Positions 28,444 through 37,638 of a DNA stretch of 64,000 nucleotides are shown here, one piece after another. Made by a program: the position numbers and the translations under genes. The stretch is from Lachnospiraceae bacterium. Its GTDB lineage: Bacteria; Bacillota; Clostridia; Lachnospirales; Lachnospiraceae. Numbering within the stretch: position 1 is the stretch's first letter; every line of letters begins with the position of its first letter. Where the stretch lies: NCBI GenBank assembly GCA_015056735.1, contig SVFT01000011.1, positions 1-64,000 on the forward strand. Reading direction: 5' to 3'. A model generated the notes under the pieces. It was not told where the DNA came from. It saw nothing but the letters and a program-made list of their open reading frames with translations, and searched no databases.

Positions 28444-30000
28444 TTATTTCCTGATGAGAAGAGACTTACCTGTCATCTCTTTGGGCTGTTCCATACCCAT
28501 GATCTCGATCAGCGTCGGAACGATATCCGCAAGGCAGCCACCCTCGCGAAGCGTATATGCCTGATCATAGTTTACAAGGATGAACGGAACCGGATTCGTT
28601 GTATGCGCTGTGAACGGCTCGCCTGTCTCGTAATCAACAAGCTGCTCAGCATTGCCATGGTCTGCACAGATGAACAGCACACCATCCTTTTCCTTGATCG
28701 CTTCCACCGCTTTGCCCACACATTCATCGACTGCTTCGATCGCTTTGATCGCTGCGGGCTCAACGCCAGTATGGCCGACCATATCCGGATTTGCGAAGTT
28801 GATGATGATCACATCATACTTGTCGCTTCTGATCGCACTGCAGAGCTTATCGCATACTTCGTAAGCACTCATCTCGGGCTTAAGATCATATGTCGCCACG
28901 TCCTTGGGCGAATTGACAAGGATCCTGTCCTCACCTTCGTTGGGCTCTTCCACGCCGCCGTTAAAGAAGAATGTAACGTGTGCGTATTTTTCCGTTTCGG
29001 CGATTCTTGCCTGCTTCATATGATTAGCGGCAAGCCACTCGCCGAATGTATTGGTAACCGAGATCTTGTGGAATGCAACATCCTTGTTCGGAATCGTCGG
29101 ATCATAGTCCGAGAAGCAGACATATGTTACATCCAGACGCTTCTCGCGCTTAAAGTTGATATCCTTGAAGAAATCGTCTTCGCAGCAGAAGCATCTTGTG
29201 ATCTCACGTGCACGGTCAGGTCTGAAATTGATAAATACGATAGAGTCATGATCTTTGATCGTTGCGACCGGCGCACCGTTCTCAACTACAACCGTAGGCT
29301 TTACGAACTCATCTGTCTCGTCACGGTCATAAGATTCCTGGATGCCCTGCGGACCGGATGCAGCCTTCAGGCCTTCGCCTTTGGTGAGTGCATCGTAAGC
29401 AAGCTGCACGCGATCATAGTTGTTATCTCTGTCCATCGCATAGTAGCGGCCCATCACGGAAGCGATCTTGCCGACACCAATCTTCTTCATCTCGGCCTCA
29501 AGCTCTTCCACATAACCCTTACCGCTTGCGGGCGGTGTGTCACGGCCGTCTAAGAAGCAGTGGACAAATACTTTGGTAAGGCCGCATCTTTTGGCCATTT
29601 CAAGAAGACCGTAAAGATGCGTATTGTGACTGTGCACACCGCCGTCGGAAATAAGGCCGTAGCAATGAAGTGCACTGTCATGCTCTTTGCAGTTGTTCAT
29701 CGCTTTTAAAAGCGCGGGATTCTCAAAGAATGTACCGTCCTGGATCTCCTTTGTGATCCTGGTCAGTTCCTGGTATACGATGCGACCTGCACCCATGTTA
29801 AGGTGGCCGACTTCGGAGTTGCCCATCTGACCGTCCGGAAGGCCGACAGCCATGCCGCTCGCATTGCCCCGGACAAAGGGATACTCCTTCATCAATCCGC
29901 TGACAACAGGCGTCTTCGCTTCTGCGACAGCGTTGTGTTCTTTCTTATCATTCAATCCATATCCGTCAAGGATCATTAAAACTACAGGTTTTTTGCGCAT
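28444..30000 (-). CDS. gpmI: 2,3-bisphosphoglycerate-independent phosphoglycerate mutase
   Basis: A 518-residue dimanganese enzyme that interconverts 3- and 2-phosphoglycerate in glycolysis. It has the N-terminal metal site LMILDGYGLN, the catalytic serine region PDGQMGNSEVGHLNMGAGR, and the C-terminal metal ligands in NFANPDMVGHTG and ADHGNAEQ. Length is standard. It lies apart from gapA-pgk-tpiA at 45934-49041 and has its own promoter and terminator. AGAGGAG lies upstream of the ATG. Confidence 0.97.
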   Translation of the reverse strand: MRKKPVVLMILDGYGLNDKKEHNAVAEAKTPVVSGLMKEYPFVRGNASGMAVGLPDGQMGNSEVGHLNMGAGRIVYQELTRITKEIQDGTFFENPALLKAMNNCKEHDSALHCYGLISDGGVHSHNTHLYGLLEMAKRCGLTKVFVHCFLDGRDTPPASGKGYVEELEAEMKKIGVGKIASVMGRYYAMDRDNNYDRVQLAYDALTKGEGLKAASGPQGIQESYDRDETDEFVKPTVVVENGAPVATIKDHDSIVFINFRPDRAREITRCFCCEDDFFKDINFKREKRLDVTYVCFSDYDPTIPNKDVAFHKISVTNTFGEWLAANHMKQARIAETEKYAHVTFFFNGGVEEPNEGEDRILVNSPKDVATYDLKPEMSAYEVCDKLCSAIRSDKYDVIIINFANPDMVGHTGVEPAAIKAIEAVDECVGKAVEAIKEKDGVLFICADHGNAEQLVDYETGEPFTAHTTNPVPFILVNYDQAYTLREGGCLADIVPTLIEIMGMEQPKEMTGKSLLIRK

Positions 30001-30049
30001 GTGTTTACTCCTCTTTTGTTAAATCTGTAACATTTCATTTCCGAAGTGA

Positions 30050-30078
30050 ATTATACACTCTTTAAGCGATATTCGCAA
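30050..30078 (-). promoter_or_regulatory. gpmI promoter
   Basis: Minus strand: -35 TTGCGA (30073-30078), 17 bases, -10 TATAAT (30050-30055). It overlaps the divergent plus-strand promoter at 30061-30089. Confidence 0.75.
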
Positions 30079-30089
30079 CGTGCTAAAAT
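30061..30089 (+). promoter_or_regulatory. Promoter of the cation efflux gene
   Basis: Plus strand: weak -35 TTTAAG (30061-30066), 17 bases, -10 TAAAAT (30084-30089), 25 bases before the ATG. Confidence 0.55.
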
Positions 30090-30113
30090 AGGGGTATTCA
30101 CAAGGAGGTAACC

Positions 30114-31292
30114 ATGATCACGATCTTATCTCGTTTCCTGATAAAGGACCGATTGAACGAAAAAGACCCGGAGGTGCGTCGCAAATACGGCATGCTGAGC
30201 GGTATCGTCGGAATACTGCTCAATCTCTTTCTCTTTGCGATCAAATTCTTCGCAGGGCTACTGAGCAGTTCCATCGCGATCACAGCGGATGCGTTCAATA
30301 ACCTCTCTGATGCCGGTTCCTCCGTTATCACGCTGATCGGCTTTAAGATGGCCGGGCAGGAAGCCGATACGGATCACCCGTTCGGGCATGGACGGATCGA
30401 GTATATCTCCGGCCTTCTTGTCTCCGTTTTCATCATTCTGATGGGGTATGAACTGTGCAAAGAATCCTTAAAAAAAATCCTGGATCCGGCGGCCCCTGTC
30501 ATCACGCCGCTCATTTTTGCGATCCTCGTGATCTCAATCCTTGTAAAATGCTACATGTACTACTACAATCACAGACTCGGAAAGCGCCTCGAATCCAAGG
30601 CCATGGAAGCGACCGCAACCGACTCTCTCTCCGATACTTTATCAACTGCGATCGTACTGGTCTCTTCGCTGATCGGACACTTTACAGGCTTTCTGATCGA
30701 CGGCCCCTGCGGTCTTCTGATCGGCTTCATTATTCTTTATGCAGGCTATCATGCGGCAAAAGAGACGGCAGGCCCGCTTCTCGGGCAGCCCGCGGACCCG
30801 GAATTCGTCCAGAAGATCCTGGATCTTGTTGATGAATATGATGATATCCTCGGCATCCACGATATGATCGTCCATGACTACGGTCCGGGCAAATGTCTTG
30901 TATCCTTCCACGCGGAAGTACCGGCCAAAGGAGATATCCTGGCTCTCCACGATACGATCGACCTTGTGGAGTATCGGATCCGGACCGAGCTTTCCTGTGA
31001 AGCAGTCATCCACATGGATCCCATCATGAATGACGATGAGGAAACAAATTTTCTCAAAAAAAGTGTGTCCGAGATCCTGACGGCCTATGATGATCAGCTT
31101 ACGCTCCATGATTTCCGCATAGTAAAAGGGCCGACTCACACCAATTTGATCTTTGATGTGGTCGTGCCCTTCCGTACGTCGTATTCAGTCGATGATCTAA
31201 GATCGACCGTTCAGCAGCGGGTATTCGAAAAGTTTCCGCACCATTATTGCGTCATCCAGATCGATCACCCGCTAACTGCCAGAAAATCTTGA
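30114..31292 (+). CDS. Cation diffusion facilitator (metal/H+ antiporter)
   Basis: A 392-residue CDF transporter that expels divalent metals such as Zn, Fe or Mn. Six membrane helices lie within residues 28-215. Metal sites are visible in ITADAFNNLSDAGSS and in TATDSLSDTLSTA. The DTDHPFGHGRIEYISGL phrase is characteristic. The cytoplasmic C-terminal part (about 220-390) is longer than usual, with two dimerisation-like modules. AAGGAGG lies six bases before the ATG. Its stop abuts the stop of the convergent gene at 31293. Confidence 0.93.
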   Translation: MITILSRFLIKDRLNEKDPEVRRKYGMLSGIVGILLNLFLFAIKFFAGLLSSSIAITADAFNNLSDAGSSVITLIGFKMAGQEADTDHPFGHGRIEYISGLLVSVFIILMGYELCKESLKKILDPAAPVITPLIFAILVISILVKCYMYYYNHRLGKRLESKAMEATATDSLSDTLSTAIVLVSSLIGHFTGFLIDGPCGLLIGFIILYAGYHAAKETAGPLLGQPADPEFVQKILDLVDEYDDILGIHDMIVHDYGPGKCLVSFHAEVPAKGDILALHDTIDLVEYRIRTELSCEAVIHMDPIMNDDEETNFLKKSVSEILTAYDDQLTLHDFRIVKGPTHTNLIFDVVVPFRTSYSVDDLRSTVQQRVFEKFPHHYCVIQIDHPLTARKS

Positions 31293-32123
31293 TCACTCCT
31301 CGTCTGCGAAAATGAAGACATAGTACTTGCCGCTCTTAGCAAAGCCCATGTCGCGGTAAACCTTTTCTTTGAGCATGTCGCCGTCTTCTTCCTGAAGTTT
31401 TTCAAAGAGTTCATTCGGATCATCATCGTCTGCTTTGAAGTGACTGCAGTCGATCTCGTCATATTCGTAGCTCGACTCCTTCGCCAGTTTCTTGTAATCC
31501 TTGCCGTTTACCTTGGAAGAAGACTTCCCGTCGTCATCGTTACCGATCGCAAGACGTGCTGCAGCAGTAACAAGCTGATCGTTGAGTTTCAACTCTTTAC
31601 GACCCTTTTCAAGACGATATACATTGATCAGGTAGTTCATCTGTTTAGCAAGTGTGGAATGGTTCGAGATGTTTTCATTCAGATCACTGGAATCGGATGA
31701 TTTCTCCTCTTCCTTCTTCACTTCGGGTGCTTTTGCAATACGGCCTTCTTTCTTGCCGCATGTGATCCAGTGCTGGTAAAGCTTGGTCGCATCGTTACCG
31801 AATGCCGCTACCAGATCGGGATACTTGCTTGCATAATAAGCTGCATCAAAATCGCTCGTTGCTGTAGATGAAGAACTCGAAGACGTCGTTGAAGCGCCTA
31901 CCGCATACGGGTGTCTTCCTTCCTTTGCACCGCAGAGCTTGTAGTGCTGATAGAGCATTGCTTCGTTGTTACCGAATGCAGATCTTACATCCGAATAGGT
32001 CGCTGCATAATAGTCAGCATCAAATGTACCGCCGTCAGGCATTGTTTTGGGTGCCGCAAGTACTGTCATGGATGAGAAAAGCATGCAGGCGGCTGTCACG
32101 ATTATTAAAAGTTTTCTTTTCAT
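31293..32123 (-). CDS. Secreted protein with two short repeats and a CAP-like domain
   Basis: A 276-residue protein with a signal peptide (cleavage probably near VLAA at residue 24). Two repeats of about 45 residues follow, each with a core like YPDLVAAFGNDATKLYQHW and ending CGxKEGR (about 34-75 and 92-133). A Lys/Glu/Ser linker leads to residues about 150-276, which resemble a CAP/SCP domain (MNYLINVYRLEKGRKELKLN). The domain is short and its catalytic-type residues are not evident. AGGAGAG precedes the ATG. It is probably an extracellular or surface protein; function unknown. Confidence 0.8.
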   Translation of the reverse strand: MKRKLLIIVTAACMLFSSMTVLAAPKTMPDGGTFDADYYAATYSDVRSAFGNNEAMLYQHYKLCGAKEGRHPYAVGASTTSSSSSSTATSDFDAAYYASKYPDLVAAFGNDATKLYQHWITCGKKEGRIAKAPEVKKEEEKSSDSSDLNENISNHSTLAKQMNYLINVYRLEKGRKELKLNDQLVTAAARLAIGNDDDGKSSSKVNGKDYKKLAKESSYEYDEIDCSHFKADDDDPNELFEKLQEEDGDMLKEKVYRDMGFAKSGKYYVFIFADEE

Positions 32124-32164
32124 AATTTCTCTCCTATGGTTCTGCTTGTAATAATTCCGTAATC

Positions 32165-32192
32165 ATTATACCACAATATCTTGTGATGTCAC
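32165..32192 (-). promoter_or_regulatory. Promoter of the CAP-domain protein gene
   Basis: Minus strand: -35 GTGACA (32187-32192), 16 bases, extended -10 TGGTATAAT (TATAAT at 32165-32170). It lies just beyond the stop of the upstream lipoprotein gene. Confidence 0.65.
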
Positions 32193-32196
32193 GCAT

Positions 32197-33033
32197 TTAT
32201 TCGGGCAAATATGCCTCATTCAGCAGATCTCCGTATTCTCCGTACGGCATCGTAAATGTGAAAATGCCCGCCGCATGCGGTCCCAGGATATATTCGTTGC
32301 AGATAAAAACGATCCCGTCTTTTGATAAATACCAGGTAGAATCAGTCATGATATCATCCACCAGAGACGTATCAAACTCAAAATCAGGGAACAGTCGCTC
32401 CTTATATTCCTGCTTTTTCAGTTCTTCCTCCAGAAAAGAACGGAATGCGATCTTCAGATCCTCCGTATCCCGAAATGCCTTATCCAGCGTCAGCTCATTT
32501 CCGGTCGCGGTATCAAACGTCAGGCCGCCCCGGTTACCGTTCGGATGCGCTCCCCCCGTGTAATCATAGTAATCCGCTATGATACTGATCACTTTCCGAT
32601 CCGCGCGTGCGCATTCGTAGGAAAGGCCGACTTCATAGGGATTCCACTCACCTTCCGGACGAAATTCCTTATCTTCCTTGGCCCATTGCATATACTGTTC
32701 ACAGGTATTGCGATTTCCGATGATCTGCTGTGCAAAAACGCCGTTGATCTTGGACGCGGCACTTTCGTTCCCGGGTATCGTCACTTCCACCTTTTGATAA
32801 TCATAATGAACAAGAACAAGATCTTTGTCATCCTTGTCTTTCAGTTCTTCCTTTTCATCCGTTAGCTTTACGGTGATCTCTTTTGCCTCTTCTTCGCTCT
32901 CAGTCTCCGCAGCCTGTTCGGAAGATGCGCTCTCCGTTTCCGCCTGCGTCTCCGGCGCGGGCGCTTCCTGCTGACCGCAGGCACCGAGTATGAACATGAT
33001 GCCAAGAAGAACGACAACCAATCTAGTTTTCAT
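32197..33033 (-). CDS. DUF4163/DUF3298-type lipoprotein
   Basis: A 278-residue lipoprotein: hydrophobic signal and LGAC lipobox (Cys19), then a Glu/Ala/Thr-rich linker to about residue 50. The remainder looks like the DUF4163 plus DUF3298 pair found in RsiV-like proteins, with YDYTGGAHPNGNRGG as the clearest motif and a C-terminal GPHAAGIFTFTMPYGE. In RsiV this fold binds lysozyme, but there is no sigma-factor gene beside it, so a regulatory role is not supported. GGGAGG lies upstream of the ATG, and TGTTATAAT about 55 bases further is a likely -10. Confidence 0.8.
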   Translation of the reverse strand: MKTRLVVVLLGIMFILGACGQQEAPAPETQAETESASSEQAAETESEEEAKEITVKLTDEKEELKDKDDKDLVLVHYDYQKVEVTIPGNESAASKINGVFAQQIIGNRNTCEQYMQWAKEDKEFRPEGEWNPYEVGLSYECARADRKVISIIADYYDYTGGAHPNGNRGGLTFDTATGNELTLDKAFRDTEDLKIAFRSFLEEELKKQEYKERLFPDFEFDTSLVDDIMTDSTWYLSKDGIVFICNEYILGPHAAGIFTFTMPYGEYGDLLNEAYLPE

Positions 33034-33126
33034 ATGTTTCCTCCCTTTTCGTTATCAGACAACCGATACACCATATCAGATAACGAAGATTATAACATAA
33101 TATGGGATCCGGAAAAGCATTTTCAC

Positions 33127-33165
33127 AAAAAGGACCGGCTTCTTTAACAATGTTAAAGAAGCCGG
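33127..33165 (-). terminator. Terminator of the sugar ABC operon
   Basis: Perfect 14-base arms (33135-33148 and 33152-33165, core CCGGCTTCTTTAAC) with a three-base loop, followed on the minus strand by TTTTT. Confidence 0.9.
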
Positions 33166-33186
33166 CATCAAAAAATCACCTGAATT

Positions 33187-34047
33187 CTATTCCTTGAGAA
33201 AAGGTGCGATCGCACCAAGCATGTTGCTTGCATTTCCGTTCTTAGCAGGAATGATCCGGGTCTTTCCTTTAAAATCGGGACAGATCACCTTTTCCAGCTG
33301 TGCACCGATCCGTTCGGTCAGAAGAGGACCGATCTCGGATACGGCCCCGCCGATAATGATCGTTCCTGGATCCAGGACGTAGATGATATCAGCAAGCCCG
33401 TGTGCGACATCCATCGACCAGCGATCAAGAAGTTCCGCATACGCCGGATCTCCTTTCAGTGCCGGCATCAGTACCTTTCCATCGTTTTCTCCGAGGCGCT
33501 TGCTCTCTTCGGAAAAGCATTTTGCGGAGGCCAGTTCCTCATAGCTCTTGCCTCTCCCGCTCCAAAGATAGCCGACCTCGCCGGCTGTTCCGTGAACACC
33601 GTTAATGATCCTGCCTTCGTAAACAAAGGCTCCGCCGATCCCCGTTCCGAGCGCGACACAGAAAAAAGTGTCCAGCCCTTTTCCGGCGCCGAACCCGGCT
33701 TCACCGAGCGCAGTCGCTTTCACATCATTCATCACACTCACCGGAAGATCAAATTCATTTTCCAGGTAGTCGGCGATCGAAAGATCTTTTAAGATGGGAA
33801 GGTTGTCACACATCCCCGTGATACATCGTTTTCTCTCATCCACAGCACCCAGAGTGGCAATACCGATCCCCGCTGTTTCTTCATTTCTGTACACACGTAC
33901 AAGATCTGCGAGTGTCTGAAGAAAAACGGCCTTGTCAGCGGAGGCAGGTGTGCTTATTTCCTTACTGGACAGAACATCCCCATTTTGTGAAACAATCCCA
34001 TATTTAATATTTGTCCCGCCAATATCAATGGCAATAAACTGCTTCAT
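33187..34047 (-). CDS. ROK-family sugar kinase
   Basis: A 286-residue kinase from the ATG at 34047 (GGGAG upstream); an earlier in-frame GTG overlaps the binding-protein stop. The nucleotide-binding motif AIDIGGTNIKYGIV opens the protein. GIATLGAVD, VMNDVKATALGEAGFG with the catalytic Asp, and GTGIGGAFV are ROK signatures. The zinc-binding HxCxxC cluster of many ROK proteins is not seen. It probably phosphorylates the sugar brought in by the neighbouring ABC system; the sugar may be glucose, allose or another hexose. Last gene of the operon. Confidence 0.9.
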   Translation of the reverse strand: MKQFIAIDIGGTNIKYGIVSQNGDVLSSKEISTPASADKAVFLQTLADLVRVYRNEETAGIGIATLGAVDERKRCITGMCDNLPILKDLSIADYLENEFDLPVSVMNDVKATALGEAGFGAGKGLDTFFCVALGTGIGGAFVYEGRIINGVHGTAGEVGYLWSGRGKSYEELASAKCFSEESKRLGENDGKVLMPALKGDPAYAELLDRWSMDVAHGLADIIYVLDPGTIIIGGAVSEIGPLLTERIGAQLEKVICPDFKGKTRIIPAKNGNASNMLGAIAPFLKE

Positions 34048-34073
34048 GACTGTCTCCCGTACTCGTTCAGGAT

Positions 34074-35114
34074 TTACCACTCGCCTTCGAACTGATCAAC
34101 GTTGTCTTTGGTAACCTCAACCTGATCAACGATCGTTCTGGGCTCCACCTTTTCACCATTTAAGTATTTTACACAAGTTTCGATCGCTTTGTAACCTTCT
34201 TCTTTTGCGGAAAGGAAAGTATTGCCGTCGATAATGCCGTCTTTCAGAGCCTGAAGTCCCTGAATGGAACCGCCGAGGCCGACTACTTTGATCTTATCCT
34301 TAACGCCCGCTTCTTTCAGGACTTCACCAACGCCTGTAGCCATGCCGTCATCCTGGCAGAAGAACAGGTCAACCGGATCACCCTTCTGCAGAATATCTTC
34401 TGCAATCGTCATTGCTTTTTCCTTGTCCCATTCACCTGTCTGTTTGTAAACGATCTCAAGATTCGTTCCTTTAATACCCTCTTCGAAACCTTTTGTTCTC
34501 CAGATCTGGCAGAAAGTACCGGGCTTGCCTTCGATGCAGACAACCTTGCCACCCTTTTCGCCGAGAAGATCCGCAGCGATCTTAGCACAAAGCTTACCGG
34601 TGTTTACTTCATTCTGTCCGATATACGATACAACGCCGTCCACTGTACCGGACTCATCCGTACCGATCGCATTTGTAAATGTCAGGATCGGAACGCCTGC
34701 TTCGTTTGCTGCTTCGATACCGGGAAGGATACCCTCCGCATCGGATGCACATACAGCGATCATATCAACACCCTTGGAGATCGCATCTTCGATCTGGGAG
34801 AGCTGCGTTGCCGCATCCCAGTTCGCATCGGAGTAGCTTAAGTTACAGCCGTATTTTGCTGCCGCTTCATCGGAACCCGCACGTGTTGCCGTAAAGTAAG
34901 CGACAGACCCCGGGATCAGGACTGCGATATTGTAACCGCCGTCTTTCGCCGATGCCTCAGCAGGTGCCGCTTCTTCTGCCGCGGGTGCTGCCTCCTTAGC
35001 GGGAGCTGCTTCTTCCGCTTTCTTCTCTTCAGCCGGAGCTGCCGCGCTTCCGCAGCCTGTCAGTGTTGCTGCGAGCATTGCCAGTGTCAGACCCATTGCT
35101 AATACCTTTCTCAT
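34074..35114 (-). CDS. Sugar-binding lipoprotein of a ribose-type ABC transporter
   Basis: A 346-residue periplasmic-binding-protein fold of the RbsB class. Lipobox LTGC (Cys21) is followed by an Ala/Glu/Pro-rich linker to about residue 58. The binding domains contain YFTATRAGSDEAAAKYG, AISKGVDMIAVCASDAEG and DLFFCQDDGMATGVGEVLK. It delivers a sugar to the permease encoded next. GAAGGAGG precedes the ATG. Confidence 0.94.
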   Translation of the reverse strand: MRKVLAMGLTLAMLAATLTGCGSAAAPAEEKKAEEAAPAKEAAPAAEEAAPAEASAKDGGYNIAVLIPGSVAYFTATRAGSDEAAAKYGCNLSYSDANWDAATQLSQIEDAISKGVDMIAVCASDAEGILPGIEAANEAGVPILTFTNAIGTDESGTVDGVVSYIGQNEVNTGKLCAKIAADLLGEKGGKVVCIEGKPGTFCQIWRTKGFEEGIKGTNLEIVYKQTGEWDKEKAMTIAEDILQKGDPVDLFFCQDDGMATGVGEVLKEAGVKDKIKVVGLGGSIQGLQALKDGIIDGNTFLSAKEEGYKAIETCVKYLNGEKVEPRTIVDQVEVTKDNVDQFEGEW

Positions 35115-35170
35115 CTTGTTCCTCCTTCTTGTTTTATCTTCATTTGTGTTTACACAAAATGGATTCCCTT

Positions 35171-36121
35171 TTAATTTGCGCCTGCTTTCTTTCTGTTGTA
35201 GCTGTCAAAACCGACTGCAACGAGAATGATGAGGCCCTTCAAAACATACTGGAAATATACATGCACTTCGAGCAGATTGAAGCTGTTTGAGATTACGCTC
35301 ATAAACAGAACGCCTATGATCGTCTTCCATGCATTTCCTTCACCGCCGGATACACATGTGCCGCCGATCACGACCGCCGCGATCGCATCAAGCTCATAGC
35401 CGGTGCCGGCCGTCGCCGTTGCTGTGCCGACACGCGCCGTCAGGATGATGCCGGAAAGTGCTGCAAGGATCGAACTTAAGACAAAAACCAGAACCTTGAT
35501 CCCGTCAACCCGGATACCGGATAGACGGCTTGTCTCATCGTTGCCGCCGACTGCGTAGATATGACGACCAACGATCGTTTTGAGCAAAATGAAATTGACA
35601 AATACAATCGCCAGAACAAACAGATAGATCGGAACCGGAATGCCCAGAAAGCTCTCCTTGCCGATGTATGTCATCACGGGCTCTTTCACGCTGATCGGAT
35701 AGCCGCCTGTGATAAGGAGCAGCGCACCGTTTACAACCTGCCCCATGCCCAGCGTTGCGATCATGGAAGGAATCGCAAACTTGGCAACAGCGATACCACT
35801 GATCACGCCGACCACAGCACCGAATACGATCACGACCGGAACGATCGCCCAAAACGAAAACCCTTTTGTAATAAGGACCGCAGAGATCGCACCGGCGCAG
35901 CCGCAGATATAGCCGACCGAAATATCAAAGTTACCGGAGATGATGATCAGTGTCATACCCGCTGACAGTACACCGACAACGGCCGACTGCCTGAGCAGAT
36001 TCAAAATGTTACGCGTCGTCAGAAATGCCGGTGAGGCAATACTGATAATGACGCAAAGGGCGATAAAACCAATGATTACACCGTAATTTCTTAAATTAAC
36101 CTTCTTGATACTCTCTTTCAT
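35171..36121 (-). CDS. Ribose-type sugar ABC permease
   Basis: A 316-residue permease with eight to ten helices. RbsC-family signatures are GMTLIIISGNFDISVG, IGGTCVSGGEGNAWKTIIGV and GGNDETSRLSGIRVD. It forms the membrane channel with the tandem ATPase at 36133-37617. AAAGGAAA lies upstream of the ATG; the gap to the ATPase gene is 11 bases. Confidence 0.94.
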   Translation of the reverse strand: MKESIKKVNLRNYGVIIGFIALCVIISIASPAFLTTRNILNLLRQSAVVGVLSAGMTLIIISGNFDISVGYICGCAGAISAVLITKGFSFWAIVPVVIVFGAVVGVISGIAVAKFAIPSMIATLGMGQVVNGALLLITGGYPISVKEPVMTYIGKESFLGIPVPIYLFVLAIVFVNFILLKTIVGRHIYAVGGNDETSRLSGIRVDGIKVLVFVLSSILAALSGIILTARVGTATATAGTGYELDAIAAVVIGGTCVSGGEGNAWKTIIGVLFMSVISNSFNLLEVHVYFQYVLKGLIILVAVGFDSYNRKKAGAN

Positions 36122-36132
36122 AGTCGTTTCCT

Positions 36133-37617
36133 TTACTGTAATATGATCTCCATGATATCTTTTTGCGTCATGTTATTATTGTCCACATCCTTCAGGATCT
36201 GTCCGCCTCGAACGACCAGGATCCTGTCGGACGTACGGATAACCTCATTCAGGTCGGATGAGATAAAGATGATCGCCATTCCTGCCTTTGCAAAGTCTTC
36301 GACCGTTCGAAAGATGTCTTCTTTCGCGCCGACGTCAATGCCTTTGGTAGGCTCATCAAAGATCAGGACCTTCATGCGCTCATCAAGCCATTTGGATACA
36401 ACGATCTTCTGCTGGTTCCCTCCCGAAAGTTTCATGACCGGCGCGGTCAATGACGGTACTTTCACGGAAAGCCTCTTGATCGCCTGCTCGGTGTAGCTTT
36501 TCTCCCTGGCAGCCTGCAGCATCCCCATCTGTCGCATTTTTTTCAGTTGGATCAGCGTCGCGTTCTTGTAGATCTCATGCTTTAAGATCACGCCTTCTCG
36601 CTTTCTGTCTTCCGGGATCAGTCCGATACCGGCTGCGATCGCATGGGCCGGATGGCTGATCTTCACTTCCCTGCCATCGACAAGGATCCGGCCGGCCGTC
36701 TTGGAATCTGCCCCGAAGATGCTTCGTACGATCTCCGATCTGCCTGCGCCGACGAGGCCTGCAAGCCCGACCACCTCGCCCGGTCTTACCGTAAAAGATA
36801 CATCCTTCGTGCCGTTCCCGGCCGACAGGTGCTCAACCCTAAGGAGCGGGTCTGCCTCCTTGCGGCAGTGCGATGTAAGCCGTTGGCCTTCCACATACTT
36901 TTTACCGGACATATGCTCGCTGATGATCGGGATCGACATCTCCGCCTTTGGGAATGTCCCGACCATATCGCCGTTTCGCATGATGCTGACCGTATCAGCC
37001 AGGAGGAAAATCTCCTCTAAGATATGTGAGATATAAATGATCGTCTTCTTCTGCTGTTTCAGTTTCAGGATCACTTCAAAAAGCGTCTTTTTCTCATCAT
37101 CAGTAAGCGATGTGGTCGGTTCGTCAAAAATAATGATCCGCGCATTCGCATGAATGCATTTCATGATCTCGACCATCTGCTGCTTTGCAACCGATACATC
37201 ACGTGTTTTCACATCGGGATCGATGTGAAAATCCAGCTCATTGCAAACACGAAAGTATTCTTCGCGCATCCTGGCCTTCTGAAGAAGCCCATACTTTCTG
37301 ATCTCTTTTCCGAGAAAAAAGTTCTCCAGGATCGTAAGCGGCGGGATCATGGACAGTTCCTGATGAACGATCGCGATCCCGTTTTCCGCTGCCTGCAGCG
37401 GACTTTTGATCTCTGCCTTCCGTCCATCGATCAAAACATCACCGCTCGTCGCATGATAGACACCGCAAAGGATCTTCATGAGCGTCGATTTTCCCGCGCC
37501 GTTAGCACCTAGGAGCGCCCTGATCTCCCCTTCTCCGACGGCAAAATCCACACCGTTCAGTACGGGCACGCCTGAAAACTCTTTCCGTATCTGCTTCATT
37601 TCAAGCATATTTCCCAT
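36133..37617 (-). CDS. Tandem ATP-binding protein of a ribose-type ABC transporter
   Basis: A 494-residue protein with two ATPase halves. The first has Walker A GANGAGKSTLM, Walker B IIIFDEPTTSLT and a weak signature region (RDVSVAKQQMVEI). The second has a degenerate Walker A (GLVGAGRSEIV), signature KLSGGNQQKIV and Walker B VLIFDEPTKGIDVGAK. This asymmetry is normal for RbsA-type proteins. AAAGGAG lies upstream of the ATG. Confidence 0.95.
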   Translation of the reverse strand: MGNMLEMKQIRKEFSGVPVLNGVDFAVGEGEIRALLGANGAGKSTLMKILCGVYHATSGDVLIDGRKAEIKSPLQAAENGIAIVHQELSMIPPLTILENFFLGKEIRKYGLLQKARMREEYFRVCNELDFHIDPDVKTRDVSVAKQQMVEIMKCIHANARIIIFDEPTTSLTDDEKKTLFEVILKLKQQKKTIIYISHILEEIFLLADTVSIMRNGDMVGTFPKAEMSIPIISEHMSGKKYVEGQRLTSHCRKEADPLLRVEHLSAGNGTKDVSFTVRPGEVVGLAGLVGAGRSEIVRSIFGADSKTAGRILVDGREVKISHPAHAIAAGIGLIPEDRKREGVILKHEIYKNATLIQLKKMRQMGMLQAAREKSYTEQAIKRLSVKVPSLTAPVMKLSGGNQQKIVVSKWLDERMKVLIFDEPTKGIDVGAKEDIFRTVEDFAKAGMAIIFISSDLNEVIRTSDRILVVRGGQILKDVDNNNMTQKDIMEIILQ

Positions 37618-37638
37618 GTTCTGTCTCCTTTTGTCACA

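Noticed and set aside
32197..33033. The DUF3298 lipoprotein as an RsiV-type anti-sigma factor
   Set aside because: It is a lipoprotein without a cytoplasmic anti-sigma domain, and no sigma-factor gene adjoins it.
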